64,000 bases of DNA from the NCBI RefSeq assembly GCF_014217255.1, contig NZ_CP059404.1:434001-498000 (forward strand). The letters are read 5' to 3'. A program made the translations under genes and the position numbers. The notes beneath the pieces were generated by a model. That model ran no database searches and was not told the DNA's origin. It saw nothing but the letters and a program-made list of their open reading frames with translations. Positions within the stretch are counted from its first letter, which is position 1. Every line of letters begins with the position of its first letter. The stretch is from Corynebacterium incognita (GTDB lineage: Bacteria; Actinomycetota; Actinomycetes; Mycobacteriales; Mycobacteriaceae). This document shows, piece by piece, positions 1-9,512 of the stretch.

Positions 1-111
1 GTCCTCTACGAGGTCAAGGAACTGATCAACCTCGTCTTCGTTGTAGCCGCGCTTACCAATTGGCGGCTTGTTGAAAGCGACGTTGTGTACTTGCGCTGGT
101 GTCAAAGGCAT
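1..111 (-). CDS. wag31: Wag31/DivIVA polar growth protein (N-terminal 37 codons only)
   Basis: Only the first 37 codons lie in the window; the gene continues beyond position 1. The reverse-strand ATG at 111 opens a peptide beginning [17 protein letters not shown] followed by [16 protein letters not shown], the hallmark N-terminal membrane-binding motif of DivIVA/Wag31. An AAGGGGAAG ribosome site lies just upstream. In corynebacteria this coiled-coil protein marks the poles and recruits the elongation machinery. Its place after yggT and sepF is the usual actinobacterial order. The missing coiled-coil body cannot be assessed. Confidence 0.93.
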   Translation of the reverse strand, partial: MPLTPAQVHNVAFNKPPIGKRGYNEDEVDQFLDLVED

Positions 112-337
112 TGACTTTACTTCCCCTTCAAGTCGTTGAACCTCAGGTTCATAGTGAACCAAGAGGATGGGCTTTCACAATTCTAATAGTTTTCTTCGTA
201 CAGTGTAGCCAAAGTGATACGTAAGTGGGCCACGGGGCCTGCTTTTCCTGCAGATTTCCACCGCAACACTGTGTGACAACGGTGTGCCCGTTCAGCGAAT
301 GAGCACACCGTTAACGAGCGACAAGACAATCTTCCGG

Positions 338-628
338 TTAGAAGAAGACCATCCGCACGATAATCTGCAGCACCCAGATGATGAGGAACAGCACGATGAC
401 GGAGACGTCCAGCCCGATGTTCCCCAAGCGCAGCGGCGGAATGAGGCGCCGCAGCGCCTTCACCGGCGGGTCAGTAAGAGCCATGATGGGCTCCACGAGC
501 ATGATGAACCAGCGTGGCGGCGTAAAGCGCCGCGAGAAAGACTCAATCATTTCCACCACGATGCGGATAATGAGCGCCAAGGAAAACAGGCGCAAGAGCA
601 CGCTGAGGATTATTCCAACTTGAATCAC
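338..628 (-). CDS. yggT: YggT family membrane protein
   Basis: A 96-residue hydrophobic protein of the YggT family. Two strongly hydrophobic segments, at about residues 5-25 and 72-95, flank a basic loop that carries the family signature region (RRFTPPRW, then LTDPPVKALRRLIPP). It sits between sepF and wag31, the conserved actinobacterial position, which suggests a role linked to division or envelope organisation; the biochemical function is unknown. The start is a GTG at 628 and no strong ribosome site is visible, so the exact N-terminus is uncertain. Confidence 0.85.
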   Translation of the reverse strand: MIQVGIILSVLLRLFSLALIIRIVVEMIESFSRRFTPPRWFIMLVEPIMALTDPPVKALRRLIPPLRLGNIGLDVSVIVLFLIIWVLQIIVRMVFF

Positions 629-674
629 TGTAGTTCAGGCCAGTTTCTAATGTAGATGGTTCGAGAAGTGGCCA

Positions 675-1160
675 CTAGCGCAGGCCAGCGGCGCGCTCCA
701 GCTCCAGGCTGGAAATGCCGGCGCCGGTCGGAACGATCGCAAATACGTTGCGCTCGGTGTCCATGCCGCGGGTGAGCTTGGTCATCTGGCCGGACAGGCC
801 AAAGCACAGGCCAGCAGCGAAGTCGATAATGCGCTTAGCCTCGCCGCGGTCGGCGTCAGTCAGTTCAAAGACCACGGCGTCGCCGTCGCGGAAGGGCTCA
901 CCAATCTTCTTCGCCTCTGCGTAGGACACCAAGGACACCTCAACGATGGTCGGGGCGTACTCACGAGCGTCGGCTACATCGGCGCCGTAACGACGGTCCG
1001 CGTAGCGGTCTGCGGGGGCGGCGGCACGCTCGCCACCGCGACGGTAGTCGCCCTCCGCCACGCGGTCGTAACGCTCGTCCTCGGTGTAGTACGCGTCGTC
1101 TTCGTTGTCGTTCGCCGGGCCCAGGCCGAAGAAGCCCATGAAGTCGTTCTTGAAGGACAT
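675..1160 (-). CDS. sepF: SepF, cell division protein anchoring FtsZ
   Basis: A 161-residue SepF. It begins with the amphipathic membrane-targeting helix (MSFKNDFMGFFGLGP), followed by an acidic Tyr/Arg-rich linker and a C-terminal SepF core (about residues 75-161) that includes FRDGDAVVFELTDADR and RIIDFAAGLCFGL. I chose the ATG at 1160 over a longer frame because it starts at the amphipathic helix and has GGAGA upstream. SepF is the FtsZ membrane anchor in actinobacteria, which lack FtsA and ZipA. It lies downstream of yggS in the ftsZ-pgeF-yggS-sepF-yggT-wag31 string. Confidence 0.95.
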   Translation of the reverse strand: MSFKNDFMGFFGLGPANDNEDDAYYTEDERYDRVAEGDYRRGGERAAAPADRYADRRYGADVADAREYAPTIVEVSLVSYAEAKKIGEPFRDGDAVVFELTDADRGEAKRIIDFAAGLCFGLSGQMTKLTRGMDTERNVFAIVPTGAGISSLELERAAGLR

Positions 1161-1285
1161 AATGTCTCCGTTGTCTCCTCTAATCACCACTCCCACCGCC
1201 ACTGCTGTGACTGTTGTGAAAGAAGGTAATTTATGTGGTTTATAGTGCGGTTATGCTTGCAATTCTTCGATGCAGTAGGTGAATT

Positions 1286-2062
1286 TTAAGCTACTGGGCG
1301 TGCTCCCATGATGCCAGTACCGACACGCACGACATCACTGCCGTGAGCGATGGCGTCTGCCATGTCTGCGGACATCCCCGCGGACAACTCCATACCGCGA
1401 CCGAGCTGCTGCCCGAGGGCGTCCGCGAGCTGGCGCACCGTGTCAAAAACTTCGGCGGCGTCTGCGTCCAGCGGCGGCACCACCATCAGGCCACGGAGGC
1501 TCACGTGTGCACAGTCCTCGATGGTACGCGCCAGCTTCTCGACGTCGCCGCGTTCCACCCCGCCCCGGCTGGTGTCACCGTCGTAAGAAACCTGGATATA
1601 CACCGGCAAACCAGTACTTCGCTCCCCTGCCTCCAGCGCGCGGCCCACGCCGCGATCTAATGCCAGCGCGAGCTTCTCCGAATCAACCGAGTGCACACTC
1701 GCAGCCCACCGCGCCACGTGGTTGGCCTTCTTGGTCTGTACCTGACCAATCATGTGGAAGCGCAGCTGCGGCAACTCCGCCGCCTTGGCACGAGCTTCTT
1801 GCTCGCGATTCTCGGCCACGTCCGTCACCCCCAGCTCCGCCAACAGTCCGAGATCAGCGGCCGGGTGGAACTTGGTCACCGGCAACAACCGTGGTGGCTC
1901 CCGATCCGCCGCGGCAGCCAAACGCACGATCTCGTCCCGCACCTTGTCCAGATTCGCGGCCAGCTCCGCCTTCCGCGCCACGGCACACTCGGACTGGTGA
2001 GCCTCGGACTGTGGCCCTCCAGGTTGAGTGGGTTCAGGTTGAGTAGGTTCAGCGTTGGTCAT
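1286..2062 (-). CDS. yggS: YggS/PROSC family PLP homeostasis protein
   Basis: A 258-residue pyridoxal-phosphate binding protein of the YggS/PLPBP family. Visible motifs are LLPVTKFHPAADL with the PLP lysine (in PVTK), FHMIGQVQTKKANH, and the C-terminal phosphate-binding part ELSAGMSADMADAIAHG with VRVGTGIMG. The family buffers free PLP and has no known enzymatic activity. The ATG at 2062 gives MTNAEPTQPE; the first 14 nt overlap the 3' end of pgeF, so translation is probably coupled. A short Pro/Gln/Glu repeat (EPTQPEPTQP) at the N-terminus is unlike most family members. Confidence 0.92.
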   Translation of the reverse strand: MTNAEPTQPEPTQPGGPQSEAHQSECAVARKAELAANLDKVRDEIVRLAAAADREPPRLLPVTKFHPAADLGLLAELGVTDVAENREQEARAKAAELPQLRFHMIGQVQTKKANHVARWAASVHSVDSEKLALALDRGVGRALEAGERSTGLPVYIQVSYDGDTSRGGVERGDVEKLARTIEDCAHVSLRGLMVVPPLDADAAEVFDTVRQLADALGQQLGRGMELSAGMSADMADAIAHGSDVVRVGTGIMGARPVA

Positions 2063-2792
2063 TGATCCACACCACCCCTGCCTGGCGTCCAGTCGTGCCC
2101 TCGCGACGATAGGAGAAGAAGTCCTTGTCCTCAATCGTGCAGCGCGGGTCGGCATCGATGTTGGTCACGCCGAGGCTCAGCAGCTGGCGCACCAGACCGG
2201 CACGCAAGTCCAGACCGGTGGTGCCTTTCGCGGTCGTCGCCAGCGAACCCGGCAGCTTGGACTCGACGTCCAACGCTATTTCCTTGGGCAGTTCATAGTG
2301 CTTACCGCTGGCCGCAGGGCCCAGCAGCGCAGTGATTCCCGCGGGCGTCGCGCCGAGTGCTTGCATCGCGGCGACGGTCTTGGCCACGATGCCATTGCGC
2401 GCGCCGAGCCTTCCGGCGTGGGCCGCGCCCACGACCTTGGCGGTGCTGTCCGCGAGCAGGACCGGAACACAATCCGCGACCAGCACTCCCAGCCCTACGC
2501 CCGGGGTGGTGGTCACCACGGCGTCGGTGGCCGGGATAGGCAGCTCCTCAGTGCCATCGACAACCGTGACGTTAGGGGTGTGCAACTGTTCCATCCACAC
2601 GATGTGTTCCAGCCCCAGGATGTCCTGGAGGCGCTGGCGGTTCGCGGCAACGGATTCGGGTGCGTCACCAACATGGTCCCCGAGGTTGAAAGAGTCATAG
2701 GGAGACGCGGAAACCCCGCCTGCACGGCTTGTAAAAACCATGCGGACGGGGCGTTGTTGCACGTCGTGGGTAGATTCCTCGTTTACTGACAT
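2049..2792 (-). CDS. pgeF: PgeF/YfiH multicopper-like (laccase domain) protein
   Basis: A YfiH/PgeF (formerly laccase-domain) protein of 247 residues. The three zinc-site segments are visible: the His in MEQLHTPNV, the Cys in VADCVPVLLAD and the His in AHAGRLGARNG. Members act on purine nucleosides and, in E. coli, remove mis-incorporated amino acids from peptidoglycan precursors. The gene follows ftsZ, its normal actinobacterial place. The start at 2792 (MSVNEES) is preferred because a TATATT hexamer ends 7 nt before it, suggesting a leaderless transcript; a TTG at 2801 is the alternative. Confidence 0.9.
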   Translation of the reverse strand: MSVNEESTHDVQQRPVRMVFTSRAGGVSASPYDSFNLGDHVGDAPESVAANRQRLQDILGLEHIVWMEQLHTPNVTVVDGTEELPIPATDAVVTTTPGVGLGVLVADCVPVLLADSTAKVVGAAHAGRLGARNGIVAKTVAAMQALGATPAGITALLGPAASGKHYELPKEIALDVESKLPGSLATTAKGTTGLDLRAGLVRQLLSLGVTNIDADPRCTIEDKDFFSYRREGTTGRQAGVVWINDQR

Positions 2793-2799
2793 GCACTCC

Positions 2800-2805
2800 A
2801 ATATA
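2800..2805 (-). promoter_or_regulatory. Putative -10 element of a leaderless pgeF promoter
   Basis: The reverse strand reads TATATT, then 7 nt, then the pgeF ATG. This spacing puts the expected transcription start on the start codon. No convincing -35 hexamer is visible. Confidence 0.4.
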
Positions 2806-2853
2806 ACCGCTCCACCGCTAGCGGTGGGAGCTGCACGCTCCTTGAGCTAACGA

Positions 2854-2879
2854 GCGCCTGACCTGGCTAGGACAGGCGC
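2854..2879 (-). terminator. Hairpin downstream of ftsZ
   Basis: Inverted repeat GCGCCTG (2854-2860) / CAGGCGC (2873-2879) lies within 35 nt after the ftsZ stop codon. There is no strong T-run, so it may be an attenuator or RNA-stabilising hairpin rather than a full terminator. A second palindrome, CCACCGCTAGCGGTGG, lies at 2812-2827. Confidence 0.35.
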
Positions 2880-2887
2880 GTTGCGAA

Positions 2888-4180
2888 CTAGCGCATGAAG
2901 GACGGCACATCCAGGTCATCATCGTCGCCACCGCGGGTGGTGAACAGTCCACGGTCGCCGCGGTCGGAGCGCTCAGCCTCGCGGCGAGGTGCCGGGCGGC
3001 CACCGTTTTGGCCCACACGGTAGGTCTCGGTGCGGCCTTCGTTGCCGCGCGGGGCCTCGGTAGCCGACGCCGCGGCGGACGGCGCCGGTGTAGCCGATGC
3101 AGTGTTCTGGTTGCGGCTTTCGAACAAGGAACCGCGGGTTGCCTCGCGGGAGGCAGCAACCTCGGAGGCGTTGACGGCGCTGTTGCCGCCCTCCTGGGCC
3201 ACAGCGGATGCGCCGCCGTTGTCTACGCGGTTCGCCACCGCGTCGAAGCCGGTGGCGATGATGGTCACGCGGACCTCATCGCCCAGGTTGTCGTCGATGA
3301 TGGTGCCGAAGATGATGTTGGCATTCATGTCAGCACGCTCGGTGACCATGGAGGAGGCCTCGTGCACCTCGCCGAGACCCAGGTCGGAGCCGCCGGCGAT
3401 GGACAGCAGCACGCCCTTGGCGCCGTCCATGCTGGACTCCAGCAGCGGGGAGTTGATGGCCTGCTGAGCAGCCTGCAGCACGCGGTTGTCGCCACGAGCG
3501 TTACCCACGCCCATGAGTGCGGAGCCAGCGTCGGACATCACGGAGCGAACGTCCGCGAAGTCGACGTTGATCATGCCCGGGGTGAGAATGAGGTTGGAGA
3601 TGCCCTGGACACCGTTGTGCAAGACTTCGTCGGCGGCGCGGAAGGCTTCCATGATGGACAAGTTGGAGTCATCCAGCTCCATCAGGCGGTCGTTCGGGAT
3701 GACGATGAGGGTGTCACAGACTTCCTTCAGCGCGTCGATACCTTCAATGGCCTGCTTGGTACGACGGTGGCCTTCGAAGCTGAAAGGCTTGGTGACAACG
3801 CCAACGGTCAGCGCACCCTGCTTCTTTGCAATGGAAGCAACGACCGGAGCCGCACCGGTGCCGGTGCCACCACCCTCGCCGGCGGTGACGAAGACCATGT
3901 CTGCACCCTTGAGGGTCTCTTCAATCTCAGACTTGTGATCCTCTGCGGAGGTGCGGCCTACCTCCGGGTTGGCGCCAGCTCCCAGGCCGCGGGTGGCCTC
4001 GCGACCGATGTCCAGCTTGGTGTCCGCATCGGAGAACAGCAGGGCCTGCGAGTCAGTGTTGATGGCCACAAATTCAACGCCAGTGAGGCCTTCTTCAATC
4101 ATGCGGTTGACGGCGTTGACGCCACCGCCGCCGACGCCGACGACCTTGATGACGGCCAGGTTATTGTTCGGGGAGGTCAT
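2888..4180 (-). CDS. ftsZ: FtsZ, tubulin-like cell division GTPase
   Basis: A 430-residue FtsZ that forms the cytokinetic ring. The N-terminal nucleotide-binding core has the GTP signature [11 protein letters not shown] and the T7 loop [11 protein letters not shown]; the tubulin C-terminal domain follows. After about residue 320 there is a low-complexity Ala/Ser/Glu/Arg linker, ending in the conserved peptide [12 protein letters not shown] that binds SepF. The start at 4180 ([20 protein letters not shown]) matches actinobacterial FtsZ. A 258-bp gap separates it from ftsQ and probably holds the ftsZ promoters. Confidence 0.99.
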   Translation of the reverse strand: MTSPNNNLAVIKVVGVGGGGVNAVNRMIEEGLTGVEFVAINTDSQALLFSDADTKLDIGREATRGLGAGANPEVGRTSAEDHKSEIEETLKGADMVFVTAGEGGGTGTGAAPVVASIAKKQGALTVGVVTKPFSFEGHRRTKQAIEGIDALKEVCDTLIVIPNDRLMELDDSNLSIMEAFRAADEVLHNGVQGISNLILTPGMINVDFADVRSVMSDAGSALMGVGNARGDNRVLQAAQQAINSPLLESSMDGAKGVLLSIAGGSDLGLGEVHEASSMVTERADMNANIIFGTIIDDNLGDEVRVTIIATGFDAVANRVDNGGASAVAQEGGNSAVNASEVAASREATRGSLFESRNQNTASATPAPSAAASATEAPRGNEGRTETYRVGQNGGRPAPRREAERSDRGDRGLFTTRGGDDDDLDVPSFMR

Positions 4181-4438
4181 AAGCTTCGGATCTCGCCTTT
4201 CAGGATCTTAGTTGGGGTGCTTGCGTTCAAACGAGGATGTTGTACCCACCATCATGATTGACACGCGTGTAATTTAGCGGTTCATTTTGCCGCGTGTCTT
4301 TACCCTCAACCTTTACTTTAGGGTTATGAGCTGGGAAAACACCGCAGTACACAGCCCTTGACACCCGCTTTACCCACCGGATAACTCAGCCGAAAAAAAT
4401 CAGAAATCGCGGACCACACACGCCGCTGGGCGTGGCGG

Positions 4439-5182
4439 CTATTTCTTGGTCACCATTTCTGGGTTGGTGATGTTCCAATCCTTGCCGCGCATCTTGAGCA
4501 CAGTGTCCATCGCCGCGGCCTTAGCTTCGTTATTGTCATTGGCGCCCCACACGACGGAACGGCCGTCTTTGAGGTGGAAAACATATTTGTAATCGCCTTC
4601 GACTTCCAAACGGTCAACCTTGGCCCGTACCTTCTCACTCACCGCGGCGAGAATCGCCACAGCGGAGGCGCGCTGCTTCTCCCCTTTCGCGGCGTCGCCG
4701 TCCAGCCCAGCGATCTCCACTGCACCCTTGGGAGGGGCGGCAATCACAAACTCATTGCCGTGAGAATCGATGAGTCTATCGCCGTCCCGACTCTTCACGA
4801 AGGCCACGACCTCGCGCTCGGTGACTTCGATGCTGAGCGTCGACGGCAGCGCCCGATCGACGGTCACCGACTGGACCCACGGCACCTTCGCCACCGACCG
4901 CGCGGCGGCGTTAGTGTCAACATGCAGGAGGTTCGCACCCTCAGGGACCTGCGCGGCCTCCTGGATCTCTTCAACTGTGGCGATGTTGTTGCCGGTGACC
5001 TTGTACTCACGCACAGTGAAGACGGGCGCCATATACAGCACGGCACCGGCGATCAGCAGGAGGGCGAGCACCCCGGCGATGATCGCGACGATCTTGCGGC
5101 CGTTGCGGCGCTGCCCTTCTTGTGCGGCGACTTCCTTGCGGCGCGCCGCCACCCGAGCCTCAAAGTGCGAGTTGGTGGTCAT
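4439..5182 (-). CDS. ftsQ: FtsQ/DivIB divisome protein
   Basis: A 247-residue bitopic membrane protein. A cytoplasmic N-terminus of about 28 residues is followed by one membrane helix (IVAIIAGVLALLLIAGAVLY). A POTRA domain (FTVREYKVTGNNIATVEEI to PSTLSIEVTERE) and a beta domain follow. It is part of the FtsQLB complex that licenses septal peptidoglycan synthesis. It lies directly downstream of murC, only 5 nt from the murC stop, and is transcribed with it. The downstream gap to ftsZ is larger, so ftsZ probably has its own promoter too. Confidence 0.95.
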   Translation of the reverse strand: MTTNSHFEARVAARRKEVAAQEGQRRNGRKIVAIIAGVLALLLIAGAVLYMAPVFTVREYKVTGNNIATVEEIQEAAQVPEGANLLHVDTNAAARSVAKVPWVQSVTVDRALPSTLSIEVTEREVVAFVKSRDGDRLIDSHGNEFVIAAPPKGAVEIAGLDGDAAKGEKQRASAVAILAAVSEKVRAKVDRLEVEGDYKYVFHLKDGRSVVWGANDNNEAKAAAMDTVLKMRGKDWNITNPEMVTKK

Positions 5183-5187
5183 AAGTC

Positions 5188-6729
5188 TTAGCGAGCTCCC
5201 TCGTCCCCATCGGCGCCAACGCTGCCGTCGGATTCCGCGAGCGTGTCAAGCTCTGCGAGGATTTCTTGCGCCAGCATCGTCACGGTGCCCGCGCCCATCG
5301 TGATCACCAGGTCACCGGGCTGGGCCAACCCGGCTACGGTCGTCGGGGCTGTCGCGAAGTCGGGCTCGTAGACCACTGCGACGTCGTCGGCCATACGGTC
5401 GGTGATGATCCGGGAGCTCACGCCCTCCACCGGCTGCTCTCGGGCACCGTAGATGTCCAACACCACCACGGCGTCAGCAAGCGACAATGCAGCGGCGAAC
5501 TCCTCGGCGAATTCAATGGTGCGGGAGTATAAGTGCGGCTGGAAGCACGCGATGACCCGCGCGCCCTCCCCCTCGGCGTTAACCTTCTCACGGGCGGCGC
5601 CTAGCACCGCATTGACCTCCGTGGGGTGGTGCGCGTAGTCGTCGTACACGCGAATGCCAGCAGGGCTGGTGCCGCGGTACTCAAAACGGCGGCGCACACC
5701 GGTAAACTCTCCGAGCCCCTCGGCCACGGCGATGGGCTGACCACCCGCGGCAATACCCGCCAGCAGCGCGGCCAAGGAGTTAAGAACCATGTGGTGACCC
5801 GGCGTGCCCACGGTATAAGTGACGTCAATGGTTTCGTTGTTCGCCTCGCCGGACTTTCCCGCCTCGCTGCTCTCGCCACGCAACGGGGCCAAACGCAGGG
5901 ACGCGGTCACCGTGGTGCCGGCGGCGGAGACGTCCTCGGAGTCCAGTCGAGCGGCCAGGGGGATCTCCGGGTACTGGGCCGCCGCCTGTGCGGAACCGTA
6001 GCCCACCACGCGCTCCCCCCGAGCGATGGCGCGCTGGCCCAGCCGAGCCGTGTTCGAGTCCTCCAAGCACACGATGAGCACGCCATTGTTGTCCGCCACT
6101 CTGGCAGCGAAGTCATCAAAGACCTGGAAATACGCCTCGTGGGTCTTGAAGTAGTCGAGGTGGTCGGGCTCGATGTTGGTCACCACCGCCACGTCAGGGC
6201 GGTAGCGCAGCAGCGAGGCGTCGGATTCGTCCGCCTCGGCCACGAAAGCATTGCCGGTGCCGTGGTGTGCGTTGGTGCCGGCGCGGTTGAGCTGCCCACC
6301 AATAGCGAAGGAAGGGTCCTCCCCCGCGGCCTGCAGTGCGCTCACGGTCATGGATGTGGTGGATGTCTTGCCGTGGGTGCCGGCCAGCAACACCTGGGTG
6401 CAGCCCTCCATGATGTCCGCCAGCAGGTCAGAGCGCCGAATAACCGGGATGTCCTGTTCCTTGGCGGCCACCAGCTCCGGGTTGTCTTGCGGGATCGCGG
6501 CAAACGAGGTGACCACCACGGTGGGCAGCTCCCCGGCGAGCGACAGGTTCGCGGCATCGTGGCCCACGGCAACCTGCGCGCCCATGGAACGCAGCACTTC
6601 CACCGGGGTGGAGTCCACCATGTCAGAGCCAGTCACCACGGCGCCGCGCGCCACCATGATGCGCGCCAGGCCAGACATTCCTGCGCCGCCGATGCCAATG
6701 AAGTGGACGCGAGCCAAATCGTAAGTCAC
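5188..6729 (-). CDS. murC: MurC, UDP-N-acetylmuramate-L-alanine ligase
   Basis: A 513-residue Mur ligase that adds L-Ala to UDP-MurNAc in the cytoplasm. The N-terminal Rossmann motif [16 protein letters not shown] is followed by the P-loop [13 protein letters not shown] and [13 protein letters not shown]; the C-terminal part has [11 protein letters not shown] and [10 protein letters not shown] chose the GTG at 6729 ([12 protein letters not shown]) because AAAGGGA precedes it and the protein then matches family length; the open frame extends further upstream but codes nothing recognisable. About residues 285-305 contain a Ser/Gly/Glu-rich insertion. Confidence 0.97.
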   Translation of the reverse strand: MTYDLARVHFIGIGGAGMSGLARIMVARGAVVTGSDMVDSTPVEVLRSMGAQVAVGHDAANLSLAGELPTVVVTSFAAIPQDNPELVAAKEQDIPVIRRSDLLADIMEGCTQVLLAGTHGKTSTTSMTVSALQAAGEDPSFAIGGQLNRAGTNAHHGTGNAFVAEADESDASLLRYRPDVAVVTNIEPDHLDYFKTHEAYFQVFDDFAARVADNNGVLIVCLEDSNTARLGQRAIARGERVVGYGSAQAAAQYPEIPLAARLDSEDVSAAGTTVTASLRLAPLRGESSEAGKSGEANNETIDVTYTVGTPGHHMVLNSLAALLAGIAAGGQPIAVAEGLGEFTGVRRRFEYRGTSPAGIRVYDDYAHHPTEVNAVLGAAREKVNAEGEGARVIACFQPHLYSRTIEFAEEFAAALSLADAVVVLDIYGAREQPVEGVSSRIITDRMADDVAVVYEPDFATAPTTVAGLAQPGDLVITMGAGTVTMLAQEILAELDTLAESDGSVGADGDEGAR

Positions 6730-6850
6730 GTGAGGTATCCCTTTGCCGTTTAAAATCTTAAGAATATAGGTTGTTGCGATGTAGGTTATTGCGTTGTGAA
6801 ATCGTGTTGTGCGCACGCCCCGCGGCGCCCGCTGCGCGAGGAGGCTGCCG

Positions 6851-7927
6851 CTATGTGCGGATGTCGGCGATGATGCGCTCCGCGATGACCGCGGCGGCCT
6901 CGCCCACGCCGTTGCGCGCGGCAGCTCCCGCCATCGTCTCCGCCACGCCACCGTCGCCGATGATCTTCAGAACCTCTTCCACCAGACGGGAAGGATTCAA
7001 TTCCGCATCGGGCACCATGACCGCGGCACCAGCCTCCACTACTTGCTTGCAGTTCAACGCCTGCTCGCCGTTGCCGTGCGGCAACGGGACGTACACCGCA
7101 GGCAGCCCCGCGGAGGTTACTTCCGCCACCGTCATCGCACCCGAGCGGCAAACGATCATGTCCGCCACCGCCAGTGCCGCCGCCATGTCATCGATATACG
7201 GCACGCCGTGGTAGTGCTCATGCTCCAGCGGCTTGGTGTTCTTCTTGCCGTAGGCGTGCAGGATCTGGAATCCCGCCTCCACGAGCTCCGGCACGGCGCC
7301 GGACACGGCCTTGTTGATGCTTTGCGCCCCCTGGGAGCCGCCGGTAACCAGGATGACCTTGCGCTCCGAGTCCAAGCCCCACTGCTCCTGGGCGCGGTGG
7401 CGGGCGCTGCCGTCCGGGTCGTGGCCCAGGCCCGGGCGCACGGGGATGCCCACGACGTCGCCAGGCATGCCCGACTCCTTCTGGGCGTTAAAGCCCACGC
7501 CACCCAATCGCACGCCGAGCTTGTTGGCCATACCGGCCAGCGCGTTGGTTTCCAGCACGTAGAACGGCAAGCCCAACGAACGCGCCGCCAGGTAGGCCGG
7601 TGCGGACACGTAACCACCGGTGCCGAAAACCGCATCCGCACCCACGTCTTTCAAGATCTCGCGGGTCTCGCGGACGGAGCTCAGCACCTTCCACGGCACG
7701 GCGAACAGTGCCGGGGAGGGCTTGCGCGGGATCGGAACCGGGGTAATCATCCGCAGGTCTACGCCGCGGGCCGGAATGATGTCGGATTCCAGTCCCTTCG
7801 TGGTACCGAGGGCGGTGATGCGCGCCCCGTGCTGGGAGGCAAGGACTTCGCCGACGGCGAGGGCAGGCTCAATGTGGCCAGCGGTGCCACCACCTGCGAT
7901 GACGACGCTGGGGGAAGATGTAGTCAT
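6851..7927 (-). CDS. murG: MurG, lipid II-forming GlcNAc transferase
   Basis: A 358-residue GT28 glycosyltransferase that adds GlcNAc to lipid I on the inner face of the membrane, producing lipid II. The family motifs are clear: the N-terminal [17 protein letters not shown], the middle [15 protein letters not shown] and the C-terminal [23 protein letters not shown]. The ATG at 7927 ([14 protein letters not shown]) fits the family start and is 10 nt after the ftsW stop codon, consistent with one transcript. A 121-nt gap follows before murC, larger than most gaps in this cluster. Confidence 0.97.
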   Translation of the reverse strand: MTTSSPSVVIAGGGTAGHIEPALAVGEVLASQHGARITALGTTKGLESDIIPARGVDLRMITPVPIPRKPSPALFAVPWKVLSSVRETREILKDVGADAVFGTGGYVSAPAYLAARSLGLPFYVLETNALAGMANKLGVRLGGVGFNAQKESGMPGDVVGIPVRPGLGHDPDGSARHRAQEQWGLDSERKVILVTGGSQGAQSINKAVSGAVPELVEAGFQILHAYGKKNTKPLEHEHYHGVPYIDDMAAALAVADMIVCRSGAMTVAEVTSAGLPAVYVPLPHGNGEQALNCKQVVEAGAAVMVPDAELNPSRLVEEVLKIIGDGGVAETMAGAAARNGVGEAAAVIAERIIADIRT

Positions 7928-7937
7928 GGCCTTTACG

Positions 7938-9485
7938 CTACCAGCGCTGTCCCCGGTCATCGCGGAACTGCGCGCGGGAGCGTCGAGAAGTTACCGGGCG
8001 CCCGTACTCTTCCCGGCCGCCGCGAGCAGAACGGCTCCCACGTGCCCCACGGGCGGTGCGCTGCCCGCGCGTGTCCCTGTCGCCGGATCCAGGGCCCCGG
8101 CGACGCTGTGGTGCATGCCTGTCGACGTCGGCGGGCCGGTCACCCCGCACCTCACCGCGGCGACCGCGGGCCCGGGAGCCAGCCGACTGCGCTGGGCGCG
8201 GCTCCGGGATAAAGAAAAGGCGGTCAAACAGTGGGCGGCCGTAGTTTTGCATGGCCGAGATGTTCTCCGGTTCGTGGCGCGCCACCGAGGCGAGTAGCCC
8301 CATTGAGGTAATCGTAATGATCGCCGAGGTACCGCCCGCGGAGATCATCGGTAGCTGAATACCGGTCACGGGCAGCAGGCCCACCACGTAGCCGATGTTG
8401 AAGAAAGCCTGCGACACGACGCCCGCGGTGAGCGTTGCAGCCAGGAGCGCCTGGAATTGGGTTTGGGCGCGCGAGGCCGTGCGAATACCAATCCATCCCA
8501 GCCCGCCGAACAAGATGACCACGAGTGCCGCGCCCCACAGGCCCAGCTCCTCGCCGACGATGGCGTAGATAAAGTCGTTCTTGGCCTCCGGGAGATAGAA
8601 CCATTTGGCGCGGGACTGGCCGAGGCCCACGCCGGACACGCCGCCGTCGGCAAGCGACAAAAAGCCCTGGTAGGCCTGGAAGCCGGTGCCCTGAGTGTCC
8701 TCGATATTGCCGCGCAGGGCATCGAAGTAGGTGTGGAAACGATGCGAGCGGAAGCCGCCGCCCAGCAACAGGCCCACCAGTCCCAGCGCGCCGAGGAAGA
8801 AGATGAGTGCCAGCGCCCGCCAGTCGAAGCCAGCGAAGAACATGGTGAGCACCACGACGACCGCGAAGGAGGCCGCCATGCCAACGTCGCCCTCCAAAAT
8901 GATGAGCAGGAACATCGCGCTGGCGATATAGCCGTAAATGGCGAATGGATCCTTGAAGGACAACCGCGCCTGCTTGCGGTCAGCAAGTACCGCCGCACCG
9001 TAAATACCCACGGTCACGCGGGCAATCTCCGACGGCTGTAGGGACAGCGGACCGAGAACAATCCACGACTGTGAGCCCACTTCCTCACGGCCGGTGCCAA
9101 TGCCCGGAATGAGCACGAGCACGAGCAAAAGGATGGAAATACCCAGCAACCAAGGCACTGCTTTGCGGATAAACGACGGCCGCAGGCGCAGCATCATCAC
9201 GAAACCGATGAAGCCCGCAAACACCATGATGGATTGCCGCAGGGCCTGCGCCCATAGGCTGGTGTTTTCTGCCAGTGACCAGGTCATAGAGGCGGAATAC
9301 ACCATAGCCAGGCCGATACCCACCAGCAGGAAGATGATGATGCGGAGCATCAAATAGTCAAAACCCGGGCGTTGGCGGACGTAGTCCCAGGTGCTGGCGA
9401 CATTACTGAGGAACCCGCGTCGGGGCGCCGCTTGTGACTGCGGCGTACCGCCTTGCGGGGAGCGGTTCGTTGTTGGTGCGCTCAA
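7938..9485 (-). CDS. ftsW: FtsW, septal peptidoglycan glycosyltransferase (SEDS family)
   Basis: A 515-residue SEDS-family polymerase that works with PbpB to make septal glycan. About ten membrane helices span residues 40-415. Family signatures are GLAMVYSAS, PSEIARVTVGIYGAA, FIYAIVGEELGL and the C-terminal PVTGIQLPMISAGGTS. A long cytoplasmic tail (about residue 430 onward) is very rich in Arg and Gly and has no recognisable domain. The start is TTG at 9485 with GGGAG upstream. It lies between murD and murG with short gaps. Confidence 0.96.
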   Translation of the reverse strand: MSAPTTNRSPQGGTPQSQAAPRRGFLSNVASTWDYVRQRPGFDYLMLRIIIFLLVGIGLAMVYSASMTWSLAENTSLWAQALRQSIMVFAGFIGFVMMLRLRPSFIRKAVPWLLGISILLLVLVLIPGIGTGREEVGSQSWIVLGPLSLQPSEIARVTVGIYGAAVLADRKQARLSFKDPFAIYGYIASAMFLLIILEGDVGMAASFAVVVVLTMFFAGFDWRALALIFFLGALGLVGLLLGGGFRSHRFHTYFDALRGNIEDTQGTGFQAYQGFLSLADGGVSGVGLGQSRAKWFYLPEAKNDFIYAIVGEELGLWGAALVVILFGGLGWIGIRTASRAQTQFQALLAATLTAGVVSQAFFNIGYVVGLLPVTGIQLPMISAGGTSAIITITSMGLLASVARHEPENISAMQNYGRPLFDRLFFIPEPRPAQSAGSRARGRRGEVRGDRPADVDRHAPQRRRGPGSGDRDTRGQRTARGARGSRSARGGREEYGRPVTSRRSRAQFRDDRGQRW

Positions 9486-9512
9486 TGCGTTCTCCCTGCC
9501 TCGCCTGGGTTT

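Noticed and set aside
4181..4438. Small gene in the ftsQ-ftsZ gap
   Set aside because: No suitable frame with a ribosome site; the gap is more consistent with ftsZ promoters.
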